Source: Bacteroidota bacterium (GTDB lineage: Bacteria > Bacteroidota > Ignavibacteria > UBA10030). From it: 12,651 nucleotides of DNA. Of the stretch, positions 1-6,820 are shown in pieces (the first letter of the stretch is position 1; each line of letters opens with the position of its first letter). The stretch lies in contig DMMN01000235.1 in assembly GCA_003453835.1 (NCBI GenBank), positions 1 to 12,651 of the forward strand, written 5' to 3'. The notes beneath the pieces are model-generated. The model ran no database searches. It was not told the origin of the DNA and worked only from the letters and a program-made list of their open reading frames with translations. The translations under genes and the position numbers were made by a program.

Positions 1-619
1 GGGGAACCGATTGGAGGCTTCCGTCCCCGTCCATGGTCATCGGACCGTTCGCTTGTCGCGGAAACATCCCAATACGACCATCCATACGATAATGCTCGCC
101 GAAGTAGTCTCCGGGAAAGAGTTCCAGATTGAATCCAACTTTGTTTGCCCACCCTTCGGGCAAGGGCTTTTCGAGATCGACGGTGAGTCGAATGCTCTTG
201 CCGACGGCCAGAGTCTTGATGGAGTATTTGAATGTCAGATCAGGATACACGATTGGGTTGAATCCTTTTCGATTCTTGCTTGAATCCGGATACCAGAGCT
301 CGACGGCGATCGTTCCGCGATTCTTATCGACCTGCCGCTTCCCGACCGCCGGCACCGGAGACCATTGTCCCGGCGTCGGTTCCAGACGCACATCGCCGTT
401 CGCGGCCAGCCTCCGACCGCACTGGACAATGGTCAATCCGCCCTGATGACCCTCGGGATAGAAATCGTCAAACATCATGATGTTCAGTCCGGGGGCTTCA
501 TAGTATCCTTGGTCGTTGATCCGTAGACTTGTTCCCTGTTGTTTTGCCTGGCTGAACGCGACAGTGGAGGGACTTAAGAACAGAAATGGGAGTACGAGAG
601 AACAGATCGGCTTGATCAT
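1..619 (-). CDS. Secreted GH9-type glycoside hydrolase, N-terminal part (truncated by window edge)
   Basis: Only the first 206 residues are present; the frame is open to the left edge. The start ATG (619-617) has an AGGTG ribosome site at 624-628, spacer 4. The protein opens with a Sec signal peptide (MIKPICSLVLPFLFLSPSTVAFSQ), so it is exported. The visible part is an Ig-like/beta-sandwich lead region with blocks GLNIMMFDDFYPEGHQGG, RLEPTPGQWSPVP, KGFNPIVYPDL and VGFNLELFPGDYFGE. From memory these match the N-terminal region of Bacteroidota proteins annotated as glycoside hydrolase family 9. The GH9 catalytic (alpha/alpha)6 domain would lie beyond the edge and cannot be seen, so the family call is recognition, not proof. 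It is the last visible gene of the minus-strand run, 163 bases after the epimerase-GH26 gene. In a mannan/glucomannan locus it would plausibly cut beta-1,4-glucan or mixed backbones. Confidence 0.72.
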   Translation of the reverse strand, partial: MIKPICSLVLPFLFLSPSTVAFSQAKQQGTSLRINDQGYYEAPGLNIMMFDDFYPEGHQGGLTIVQCGRRLAANGDVRLEPTPGQWSPVPAVGKRQVDKNRGTIAVELWYPDSSKNRKGFNPIVYPDLTFKYSIKTLAVGKSIRLTVDLEKPLPEGWANKVGFNLELFPGDYFGEHYRMDGRIGMFPRQANGPMTMDGDGSLQSVP

Positions 620-782
620 GAAACACCTTTGAGACACTTGATGGGAAATGGTGATCACTCAACCACAAACGTGACGCAGCGAACGCCGCGAGGTAGGCCG
701 GCCGGGAGCGTTGCCTGCGTTCTCTCTTCAACGCCGCTCAGCGCGTCGATGAGGGATGATCTATTGAGCGTCTCGGAAGTTC
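620..782. other. Gap between the epimerase-GH26 and GH9-type genes
   Basis: A 163-base gap in the minus-strand run. Apart from the AGGTG ribosome site of the GH9-type gene (624-628), I see no T-tailed hairpin and no convincing promoter. Read-through from the upstream gene is therefore plausible. Confidence 0.4.
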
Positions 783-3122
783 CTATTGCCCGCGTTTGAG
801 ATCCTCGTGCGTCAGGATCCGGGGATAGAGATACAGGTCCTTCATCTGCTGCGGAGTGTTGTGGGTGTTGACAAAATCTCCCCACACCATGAACCACGTC
901 CAGAGAGGCTGGCGGTCCAAAACTTCCGGCGAGGGCACTTCTCCGACCTCGCCCAAGGCAATGACTTTCCCCTGGCCAAGTTCTGCCAGTTCATCGTGAT
1001 GACTCTGCCGGTAGTCATTGTGGTAGACATCCGCAGCCAGGACGTCGACGCGATCGAGGCCCGGGAAGTAATCCTCGTATGCATAGGCTTCGTCGTCGAT
1101 AAGCTGGCGGGGGGTGTTCGTATTCCAGACCCAGATGAGATTGTTAAGCTTGTGGTGCTCGACGAATCGATCGAACATCATCTGATACAACTTCGCAGAT
1201 CCGTTCTCCCCCTTTCTATTCCCCCACCAGAACCAGACCCCGTTCAGCTCGTGATACGGCCTCCAGAGAACGGGAACGCCCAAGACTTGCAGCTCCTTCA
1301 GATAGGCTGCAACGGCATCCACCTGATTCAGCCAACGGGAGTGGAGTTCCGTTCCCGGCGTAATGAGTTCCTTCCATTCTGCATCGGTCAGCTTGGCCTG
1401 GATGCTTTCCTTCCATCCGAACGGCGGGTCATCCTTCGGCCTTCCGGCGTGCCACATCAGCGTGATGATGAAACCCTCCGCGTGTTTCCTCCGGACTTCT
1501 CGAACGATCGTCTCCGCCTCCTCCTTCCGGTAATAGTGAATGAAGTCGCATCCCCAGATTGCCGGAAGTTTTCCCGTGAGCTCTTTTACGCGATTCGGGT
1601 ACGTATCGATCCTTCCAACGTAGTTGTGATGGCCGGCGATGATCCGCTTTCCGTTGATCGAAAAGAGATACTCCAACAGCTTTCTCGCCTCAGGCGTTGC
1701 GTTCTTGTTTACCGGTTCGAAGCTCTTGACCACAGCGGTTCTTGTCCGGCTCTTGAGCCTGTTGATGCAATTGATGAGTGATCGCGAAGTATGATAGGTG
1801 GCTTTCCAGATGCTCCCCTTTGCAGAGAGTTTGTTGCCTGGAACAACATCGACGCCGCCCCAGTACCATCCACCATGCTCGGCGTCGATGAGATACTTCT
1901 TGCAGTACTCCCATTGGGTGCGGAACTTGTCGAAGTACCCTAATTCATCTTCCGGGAACAACTCCGACATCATCAGAAAGGAGTTGACAGCCTCAATCTG
2001 CGCCCACCATTCTTTCGTGTTCCTTACGATCGTGGCCTGTTGTTGTCCGTCGAAATAATACCCTCCATCGAAGAGGCCGCCGCGCCCGGCATCCCAGCCA
2101 TTCCTTAAGGCGTGATCGACCATTCTCTTTGCCACCCGAAGCGTCGTCGTATCGTTCTTCAATCCCAATGTTTCCGACGCCTCCAGCAGAAGGTACGCGG
2201 TCTCAACGTCGTGGCCAAAAGAGACATGGTCGAATTCATAGTTCCTTTCTCTTACAGCGGCACTGGAGTCCCGGTACGAAACGGGCGTCCAATCGCGTGT
2301 GAAGAACAACACCATGTGCCCCTTCTCTGTCGTGATGGTGTCCCGGATTATTTGCAGAAGCGAGTGGAGACGATCTCTCAGTTTCTGATCCGGCCACACC
2401 TTGTAGAGCTCGGAGTAACATTCGAGAAGGTGAATCATCGAGTTTTGATCCTTCGGGGGCGCACCTTTGTATCCGTCGGGAAGCGGAGTTCCGTCTCGCG
2501 CCATGAACTGGAAATAGCCGCCGTACTGGGAATCATAGCTATGTTCCTCGAGCCAATGGAAGGCCTCCCGAGCCAATCGGAGCGCAGCGCTATCACCCGA
2601 TGCCCGGTAGTAGGCCGCGAGTCCATAGATGGCGAAGGCAATCCCGTAGCCCCGCTTGATGATCCGCCCCTCTTCGGTGATAGGTTCCCCGCTTTGATCG
2701 ACCAGATCAAAGAATCCTCCGAACTGCTTATCCCACATCTTATCCTGAAGGAACCTGAATCCATGCTCGGCCACCTTGCGAAGCGTATTGTCCTTCTGAT
2801 AGAACATGGCGGCGTTCGCCGTCGACCAGACATGGCGAGCCTGGGTAACGACAAACTTGTTCTGCTTCCCCTCCAGCTTCCATTCGTAGTTGATATCGCT
2901 ATAGAAGCCACCGTAGAGGGTATCGAGAGAGAGCGGGTACCAGAGCCTGAACTCATCATCGAGCGTTTGTCTCATCTCGCGTGAGATTCTTTTCATTTCC
3001 ATCTTCAGATCAACTGACGGGATTTCCATGTTTACGCTTTCCTTCGTAGAACAAGAAGAGAGAAGAAACAGAAAGATTATCGGAACGAACCTCATTTCGC
3101 CTCTTCTTCCATGGGTTTTCAT
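783..3122 (-). CDS. Lipoprotein fusion: AGE/cellobiose 2-epimerase-family domain + GH26 beta-mannanase domain
   Basis: Encodes 779 residues from ATG 3122. A lipoprotein signal peptide has hydrophobic FVPIIFLFLLSS then Cys24, so membrane anchoring is expected. Residues about 40-455 form an N-acylglucosamine/cellobiose 2-epimerase-type (alpha/alpha)6 domain: QARHVW (Arg96), DQNSMIHLLE (His231), FGHDVETAYLLLEA (His304), WWAQIEA and WKATYHTSRS (His444). These match the conserved Arg and three His of cellobiose 2-epimerases. Residues about 470-775 form a GH26 domain: HHNYVGRID, LMWHAGRPKDD, acid/base Glu625 in WRPYHELNGVWFWWG and nucleophile Glu725 in ALGEVGE. Both active sites look intact. Inferred role: cut beta-mannan and epimerise the reducing-end mannose of products. 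The gene starts 21 bases after the RraA-like stop, so the two are probably cotranscribed. In-frame starts at 3137 (785 residues with stop; ribosome site too close) and 3095 (AAGAGG at 3100-3105) are possible; 3122 has the best-spaced site. Confidence 0.92.
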   Translation of the reverse strand: MKTHGRRGEMRFVPIIFLFLLSSCSTKESVNMEIPSVDLKMEMKRISREMRQTLDDEFRLWYPLSLDTLYGGFYSDINYEWKLEGKQNKFVVTQARHVWSTANAAMFYQKDNTLRKVAEHGFRFLQDKMWDKQFGGFFDLVDQSGEPITEEGRIIKRGYGIAFAIYGLAAYYRASGDSAALRLAREAFHWLEEHSYDSQYGGYFQFMARDGTPLPDGYKGAPPKDQNSMIHLLECYSELYKVWPDQKLRDRLHSLLQIIRDTITTEKGHMVLFFTRDWTPVSYRDSSAAVRERNYEFDHVSFGHDVETAYLLLEASETLGLKNDTTTLRVAKRMVDHALRNGWDAGRGGLFDGGYYFDGQQQATIVRNTKEWWAQIEAVNSFLMMSELFPEDELGYFDKFRTQWEYCKKYLIDAEHGGWYWGGVDVVPGNKLSAKGSIWKATYHTSRSLINCINRLKSRTRTAVVKSFEPVNKNATPEARKLLEYLFSINGKRIIAGHHNYVGRIDTYPNRVKELTGKLPAIWGCDFIHYYRKEEAETIVREVRRKHAEGFIITLMWHAGRPKDDPPFGWKESIQAKLTDAEWKELITPGTELHSRWLNQVDAVAAYLKELQVLGVPVLWRPYHELNGVWFWWGNRKGENGSAKLYQMMFDRFVEHHKLNNLIWVWNTNTPRQLIDDEAYAYEDYFPGLDRVDVLAADVYHNDYRQSHHDELAELGQGKVIALGEVGEVPSPEVLDRQPLWTWFMVWGDFVNTHNTPQQMKDLYLYPRILTHEDLKRGQ

Positions 3123-3128
3123 CTGCAT

Positions 3129-3135
3129 CTCCCTC
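3129..3135 (-). promoter_or_regulatory. Ribosome binding site choosing start 3122
   Basis: The minus strand reads GAGGGAG, then six bases (ATGCAG), then ATG at 3122. The upstream in-frame ATG at 3137 has GGAG only one base away, which is too close. The ATG at 3095 has AAGAGG with a four-base spacer. All three starts keep the lipoprotein signal peptide, so only the length of the positively charged n-region changes. Confidence 0.5.
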
Positions 3136-3143
3136 ATTCTCCG

Positions 3144-3977
3144 CTATTTGATCGTCCTGTCCGAGGGCATCTTCAACTTCTCATACAACTGCTTCCGGGC
3201 GCTCTTGTCTTTCTGCAAGATCTCACGGGCATAGTTGGCAACTTGCTCCACGTGCTCACGAGGAACAACGATGACTCCATCCGCGTCGGCAACCACGACA
3301 TCCCCCGGGCAGACCAACACACCCCCGATGGAAACAGGCCGATTCACCGATTCCAGCTCGTTTCTCCCCGGTCGTATCCCGCGTCCTTTCTTGCGCAAGT
3401 AGAGAGGGATCTTCTCAATCGCAATCTCATCCGTATCTCTTGATGAAGCATCGGTGACCACGCCAACCGCACCGAGGCTCTTCCAATAAAGAATGTTGAA
3501 AGAACCTATTGTGCCAACGTCTTTTTCTTCAACATCATCCAAGACTACGACGGTACCAGGTCTGATCAGCTTGGTGAAAGCCTCATGGGAGTATGAGTTA
3601 TAGAAATGACCTTCCCAATCTTGGAACTTCTGTCCGGACCCGGGCCTGTCCGGTCTCTGCGTTGGAACGTATCGTGCCGTAACGGCTATCCCCCTCAACT
3701 GATGCGACAAATCTTTTGGATCAAGCCAATCCGCATGGATTGCAGGATCAACGAGACCTGCGCGCGGCAATCCCACCATATCCATGCCATCGGAGACATC
3801 GGCAACGCGCAATCCGTCAAAGAGTTTCAAAATCCGGGCGTCTTCCTGGATTGAATATACTCTCGTTTCGATGAAATTGAATCCCTTCTTCAATTCATCT
3901 TGCGTCCTCTCCTGAGAGATCGCGTTGAGCGGAAGACAAGCGAGAATCCAGAGAACGGATCTTGCGGCTTTCTTCAT
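3144..3977 (-). CDS. RraA-like (HMG-aldolase superfamily) protein with signal peptide
   Basis: Encodes 277 residues. The start at 3977 is chosen because GGAG (3984-3987) sits six bases upstream and the first residues form a Sec signal peptide (MKKAARSVLWILACLPLNAISQ). The body carries RraA/4-hydroxy-4-methyl-2-oxoglutarate aldolase family features: LRVADVSDGMD near the front, a pocket segment SLGAVGVVTDASSRDTDEI with Arg180-Asp181 at the family's Arg-Asp site, then NRPVSIGGVLVCPGDVVVAD and ADGVIVVPREH. Family members act as divalent-metal aldolases/decarboxylases on oxo-acids, or bind RNase E without catalysis, and are normally cytoplasmic. The export signal is therefore odd. The insertion around residues 95-125 (QRPDRPGSGQKFQDWEGHFY) looks longer than usual. 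The gene follows the terminator at 4051-4101 and lies just ahead of the epimerase-GH26 gene. The substrate is unknown and I infer no reaction. Confidence 0.85.
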   Translation of the reverse strand: MKKAARSVLWILACLPLNAISQERTQDELKKGFNFIETRVYSIQEDARILKLFDGLRVADVSDGMDMVGLPRAGLVDPAIHADWLDPKDLSHQLRGIAVTARYVPTQRPDRPGSGQKFQDWEGHFYNSYSHEAFTKLIRPGTVVVLDDVEEKDVGTIGSFNILYWKSLGAVGVVTDASSRDTDEIAIEKIPLYLRKKGRGIRPGRNELESVNRPVSIGGVLVCPGDVVVADADGVIVVPREHVEQVANYAREILQKDKSARKQLYEKLKMPSDRTIK

Positions 3978-3983
3978 AATGGT

Positions 3984-3987
3984 CTCC
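3984..3987 (-). promoter_or_regulatory. Ribosome binding site choosing start 3977
   Basis: The minus strand reads GGAG, then ACCATT, then ATG at 3977. The frame stays open upstream as far as 4244, across the terminator hairpin, but the upstream residues are Arg/Cys/Ser-rich, overlap the end of the preceding gene and precede a good signal peptide. They are unlikely to be translated. The in-frame ATG at 3989 has no comparable site. Confidence 0.6.
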
Positions 3988-4050
3988 ATCTGAAAGGCGG
4001 ACGAATGGACTTTCGCCGATTGCCGGCGGCTCTCCTTCTGACGACATAAC

Positions 4051-4101
4051 AAAACAGGGTGGCCGGCAAGAAGATGTCTTACCCACTGGCCGCCCTGTTT
4101 T
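4051..4101 (-). terminator. Hairpin terminator after the beta-helix/T9SS gene
   Basis: Two 16-base arms (4051-4066 and 4086-4101) pair at 14 of 16 positions around a 19-base loop. On the minus strand the arm begins AAAACAGGG and the far arm ends CCCTGTTTT, followed by GTTATG. The T run after a GC-rich stem fits an intrinsic terminator. The A run before the stem would give a T run in the other direction, so it could work both ways. It sits 28 bases after the stop at 4129 and 74 bases before the RraA-like start. It probably sets the end of the upstream transcript, or allows partial read-through to the downstream genes. Confidence 0.8.
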
Positions 4102-4128
4102 GAATGACCGTATCGTTCTAACCGTTGA

Positions 4129-6666
4129 TTACTTGATGAGCAGCATCTTCTTCTGCGATCTGAAATCACCGGCTTCGATGCTGTAGAAATAGACACCAGT
4201 CGACAGCCTGCTGGCATCGAACAACACGAAATGCGCTCCGGCACTCAGATGGCTATCGATGATCGTCTCCACTTTTTGACCCAACACGTTATACACCACC
4301 AGCTTCACGTCGGAAGCGTTCCCCAAGGCAAAGTTGATTGTCGTCGTCGGGTTGAAGGGATTCGGGTAGTTCTGTTCCAGGGCGAATCCTCGCGGCAGGT
4401 CGCCATCGTCCACTGAAGTCGCACCCGTCTCCTTGATGAGTTGAATGTAGTCTACGACGATTTGGCTTCCCGTTAGAGCAATCGAGCGAGACCCACTGGT
4501 CAAGTTGAATCCGTCCGACAGAACATTCATGCCGGACGAATCAGCCTTCCCCCCCAGTCCCAGGCTGGAGATCACGGTCGCGCCATCTACCTTGATCTGT
4601 GCCGTTTGCTGGCTGCCGGGGTTTTGATAGAACACATTGACCCGATAGCGTCCGGTGGAGGGGATAGTCACATTCCACGTGATGGTACCGTTTGTTCCGA
4701 GTGCAACCGACTTGAAACCGTTCGGAGTCCACTTCGCCCCTTCCCCGACCGGCCTTACGATTTCGTACTTCGTCACGTCCGGTGCCCTCAGCGATTTCAC
4801 GATGGTCGTTGTCCCCGGAGTCAGGAGATTAACACCGGCGAAGTTTTGCCATCCCCAAGAAGACGCGATCTTGATTGTGTTGGATCCCTGCTTAAACGTC
4901 AGCGCGCCGGCCTCTTTCAGATCCGCCTGTTTCCACGTCACCCAGGTCCAGGCATTGATCGGCATGCCTGAGGTGATGCCGGAAGCGTTATCGTAGATCA
5001 ATTCTCCCCAACCGTGGGCGGCATCATGGATCGCCACACCGTTGATCGTCGTGTGTTGTCCTCTCATGTTGTTGTTACGCATGTGGGTCCAGATGCTCAG
5101 GTCGAGTTGTCCCGCCGCCGCGAGATCGAATGTCCACTCCAGGAATCCCCCGCCGTCCATTTGGAAATAGGAAAATCCCTGAAACGTTCTGACTGCTGCA
5201 GTACCGGAGACGGTGCCTGCCTCCGCCTCCGCGGTGGCAACGACATCAAGCTTGATTCTTGCGCCGGCAATTGCCTCGATGTCCGCGATGTTCTTCGCTT
5301 TATCCGCTTCCCACTGCGCCTTCTGTGCGGGGAACCAGTTCAGGTCGCCAAGAGCGAGACCATCGCTACCGGCCGTTCTGATAGCAGTATTCGTGTAGGC
5401 GAAATTCTCCGGAAGCGGCCAGGCGACATCTGTCGGGTACTGCGTGGGCATGTAGAAGTACCTGCGAGCGGGCGTCACCCCCGCGCGAAGATCTCTGATG
5501 TTCTGAATCATCGAGTCGATGATGCCGGCAATGGAAGAATATGTCGGTATTCCCGGTTCGGCCGTCAACCACAACGTGTCTTTGATCTTCATGGCACTAT
5601 ATTTCTGCAAGAAGTCCTGTGTCGTAACGGGATTGACATAGTACTGCGCCCGGACGGTATCCTTGTAGAACGCCGCAAACTTCGGATCACGCCAGCTCGC
5701 CATGTTGGTGAAGACGACTCGGCGACCTAGTTCGGGACCATATTGTGACGGCAACGCTCCGATGCTGAACAAGCCCGAGGTCGTCGCCCTCGCATCCCGA
5801 TTCGGATTGGAGAAATCGACGAAGCCCTCACCGTGCCAGAAGCCGTTGATGATCAGGCAGTTTGCAAAGTAGGCCTCGCGGAACCAGTTGCCCGTATTCA
5901 CGGAGCGACCGACGTTCACAAGCGTGTTGTGATTGAACCGGATGTAGTTTGCCGCGCCACCCTCGAGTTGAAACGCGGTCATGCCAACATTGAAAAACGT
6001 GCAGTTCTCGACGATGACCGTATCCTGGTCGGCCCAGATCGAGATGCCCCGACCTTCCCACTGTTGCGTGCTCGGTTGGCCAATGAGGTTACGGAACTTG
6101 CAGTTCGTATAGAAGATGTCGTTGTTCTTGCCGGTGTATGCGATGAGCGCGAAGTTCGTCTGTTCCAGGACGCAGTTGTCGATCGTAAACCGCGCGTTAC
6201 TCGCATCCATTTGGATAGGTTGATAGTATGTCTGCACACCGTTGTAATCACGGCCGGTCAGCCAGAGGTTCTTCAGCAGAACGCTGTTCTGACCGGTGAT
6301 GAGCCTCCCGTCGGCCGTGCCGTCAGGTCGAGGATGCATCTGGACGACGGCGGGATTCTCGAGTGCTGTCGGACCGGGCGTCTCACCGACAATGCGCAGC
6401 GTATATCCGCTATTCTCAATACGCTCCGTATTCCAGTAGAATCCACCCTTTTTCAGCTTGTACACGCGGTTCGCACTTTTCCTGGTGCCGCCGGCAATGG
6501 TGTCTCCCTTGACGGCATTGTAGAGTGCATTGAGCTTCACGGAGCCATCCGGGTTCGCCCATTCAATCGTGAGCGTGTCGCCCGTCTGTGCCCTCGCCTC
6601 CTGGGTCGGCCGGAAGAAGAATCCGACAATGAGAGCCAGGAGAATGATGCAGTAGTTAGGCTTCAT
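4129..6666 (-). CDS. Secreted right-handed beta-helix protein with two beta-sandwich modules and T9SS sorting domain
   Basis: Encodes 845 residues; GGAGG (6673-6677) lies six bases before the ATG. It has a signal peptide (about 1-27, ending EARAQ). Residues about 35-460 show pectate-lyase-like beta-helix rungs, for example VIVENCTFFNVGMTAFQLEG and IRFNHNTLVNVGRS, with alternating Asn/Val ladders. Residues about 470-615 resemble a galactose-binding/CBM6-CBM35-like sandwich (AEAEAG near the start, LTFKQGSNTIKI near the end). Residues about 632-742 look like a second such module (GRYRVNVFYQNPG, IVVDYIQL). Residues 760-845 are a type A T9SS sorting domain (QNYPNPFNPTT, YNVLGQKV, ending KKMLLIK), so export through the type IX system is expected. 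The fold suggests a polysaccharide lyase, hydrolase or binding protein, but I see no motif fixing a family. A TonB receptor gene lies upstream and a terminator follows. The substrate is inferred from context only. Confidence 0.9.
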   Translation of the reverse strand: MKPNYCIILLALIVGFFFRPTQEARAQTGDTLTIEWANPDGSVKLNALYNAVKGDTIAGGTRKSANRVYKLKKGGFYWNTERIENSGYTLRIVGETPGPTALENPAVVQMHPRPDGTADGRLITGQNSVLLKNLWLTGRDYNGVQTYYQPIQMDASNARFTIDNCVLEQTNFALIAYTGKNNDIFYTNCKFRNLIGQPSTQQWEGRGISIWADQDTVIVENCTFFNVGMTAFQLEGGAANYIRFNHNTLVNVGRSVNTGNWFREAYFANCLIINGFWHGEGFVDFSNPNRDARATTSGLFSIGALPSQYGPELGRRVVFTNMASWRDPKFAAFYKDTVRAQYYVNPVTTQDFLQKYSAMKIKDTLWLTAEPGIPTYSSIAGIIDSMIQNIRDLRAGVTPARRYFYMPTQYPTDVAWPLPENFAYTNTAIRTAGSDGLALGDLNWFPAQKAQWEADKAKNIADIEAIAGARIKLDVVATAEAEAGTVSGTAAVRTFQGFSYFQMDGGGFLEWTFDLAAAGQLDLSIWTHMRNNNMRGQHTTINGVAIHDAAHGWGELIYDNASGITSGMPINAWTWVTWKQADLKEAGALTFKQGSNTIKIASSWGWQNFAGVNLLTPGTTTIVKSLRAPDVTKYEIVRPVGEGAKWTPNGFKSVALGTNGTITWNVTIPSTGRYRVNVFYQNPGSQQTAQIKVDGATVISSLGLGGKADSSGMNVLSDGFNLTSGSRSIALTGSQIVVDYIQLIKETGATSVDDGDLPRGFALEQNYPNPFNPTTTINFALGNASDVKLVVYNVLGQKVETIIDSHLSAGAHFVLFDASRLSTGVYFYSIEAGDFRSQKKMLLIK

Positions 6667-6820
6667 AGCAGTCCTCCAACGATTAGTGAGTGGCTAGATG
6701 TTGTTGATTAGAGATCATGATTGCTGCGGAAAGTCGATAAGGCTCCCCTCAGTACATTCCCTCGACGACGCCGTTCCTTAGCCCCCGTCCGGGCGGCAGT
6801 TGCTTTCTTCACATGCATCT
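6667..6820. other. Gap between the TonB receptor and beta-helix genes
   Basis: A 154-base gap. On the minus strand a short GC-rich stem (GCCC-GGACGG-GGGC) follows the receptor stop by roughly 25 bases but has no T run, so it is not a convincing terminator. The GGAGG site of the beta-helix gene is at 6673-6677. A local promoter cannot be excluded. Confidence 0.4.

Noticed and set aside
655..782. Possible coding remnant on the minus strand just after the epimerase-GH26 stop
   Set aside because: An open frame ends ...RCVTFVVE and slightly resembles a sorting-domain tail, but it lacks the NPFNP and GQ motifs and most of it overlaps the GH26 gene out of frame.
786..1781. Plus-strand open frame of 331 codons opposite the GH26 domain
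   Set aside because: Its protein has no recognisable motifs, and the opposite strand encodes intact catalytic motifs of GH26. It is an antisense shadow.
2112..2984. Plus-strand open frame of 290 codons opposite the epimerase domain
   Set aside because: No family features, and the opposite strand is clearly a conserved epimerase domain.
3978..4244. Upstream extension of the RraA-like frame
   Set aside because: The extension crosses the terminator hairpin and the end of the preceding gene, and a signal peptide with a ribosome site begins at 3977.
5833..6711. Plus-strand open frame of 292 codons opposite the beta-helix gene
   Set aside because: The minus-strand frame has a signal peptide, ribosome site and regular beta-helix rungs. 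The plus frame shows nothing recognisable.
6780..6800. GC-rich stem after the TonB receptor as a terminator
   Set aside because: The stem is only about four pairs and lacks a T run on the minus strand.
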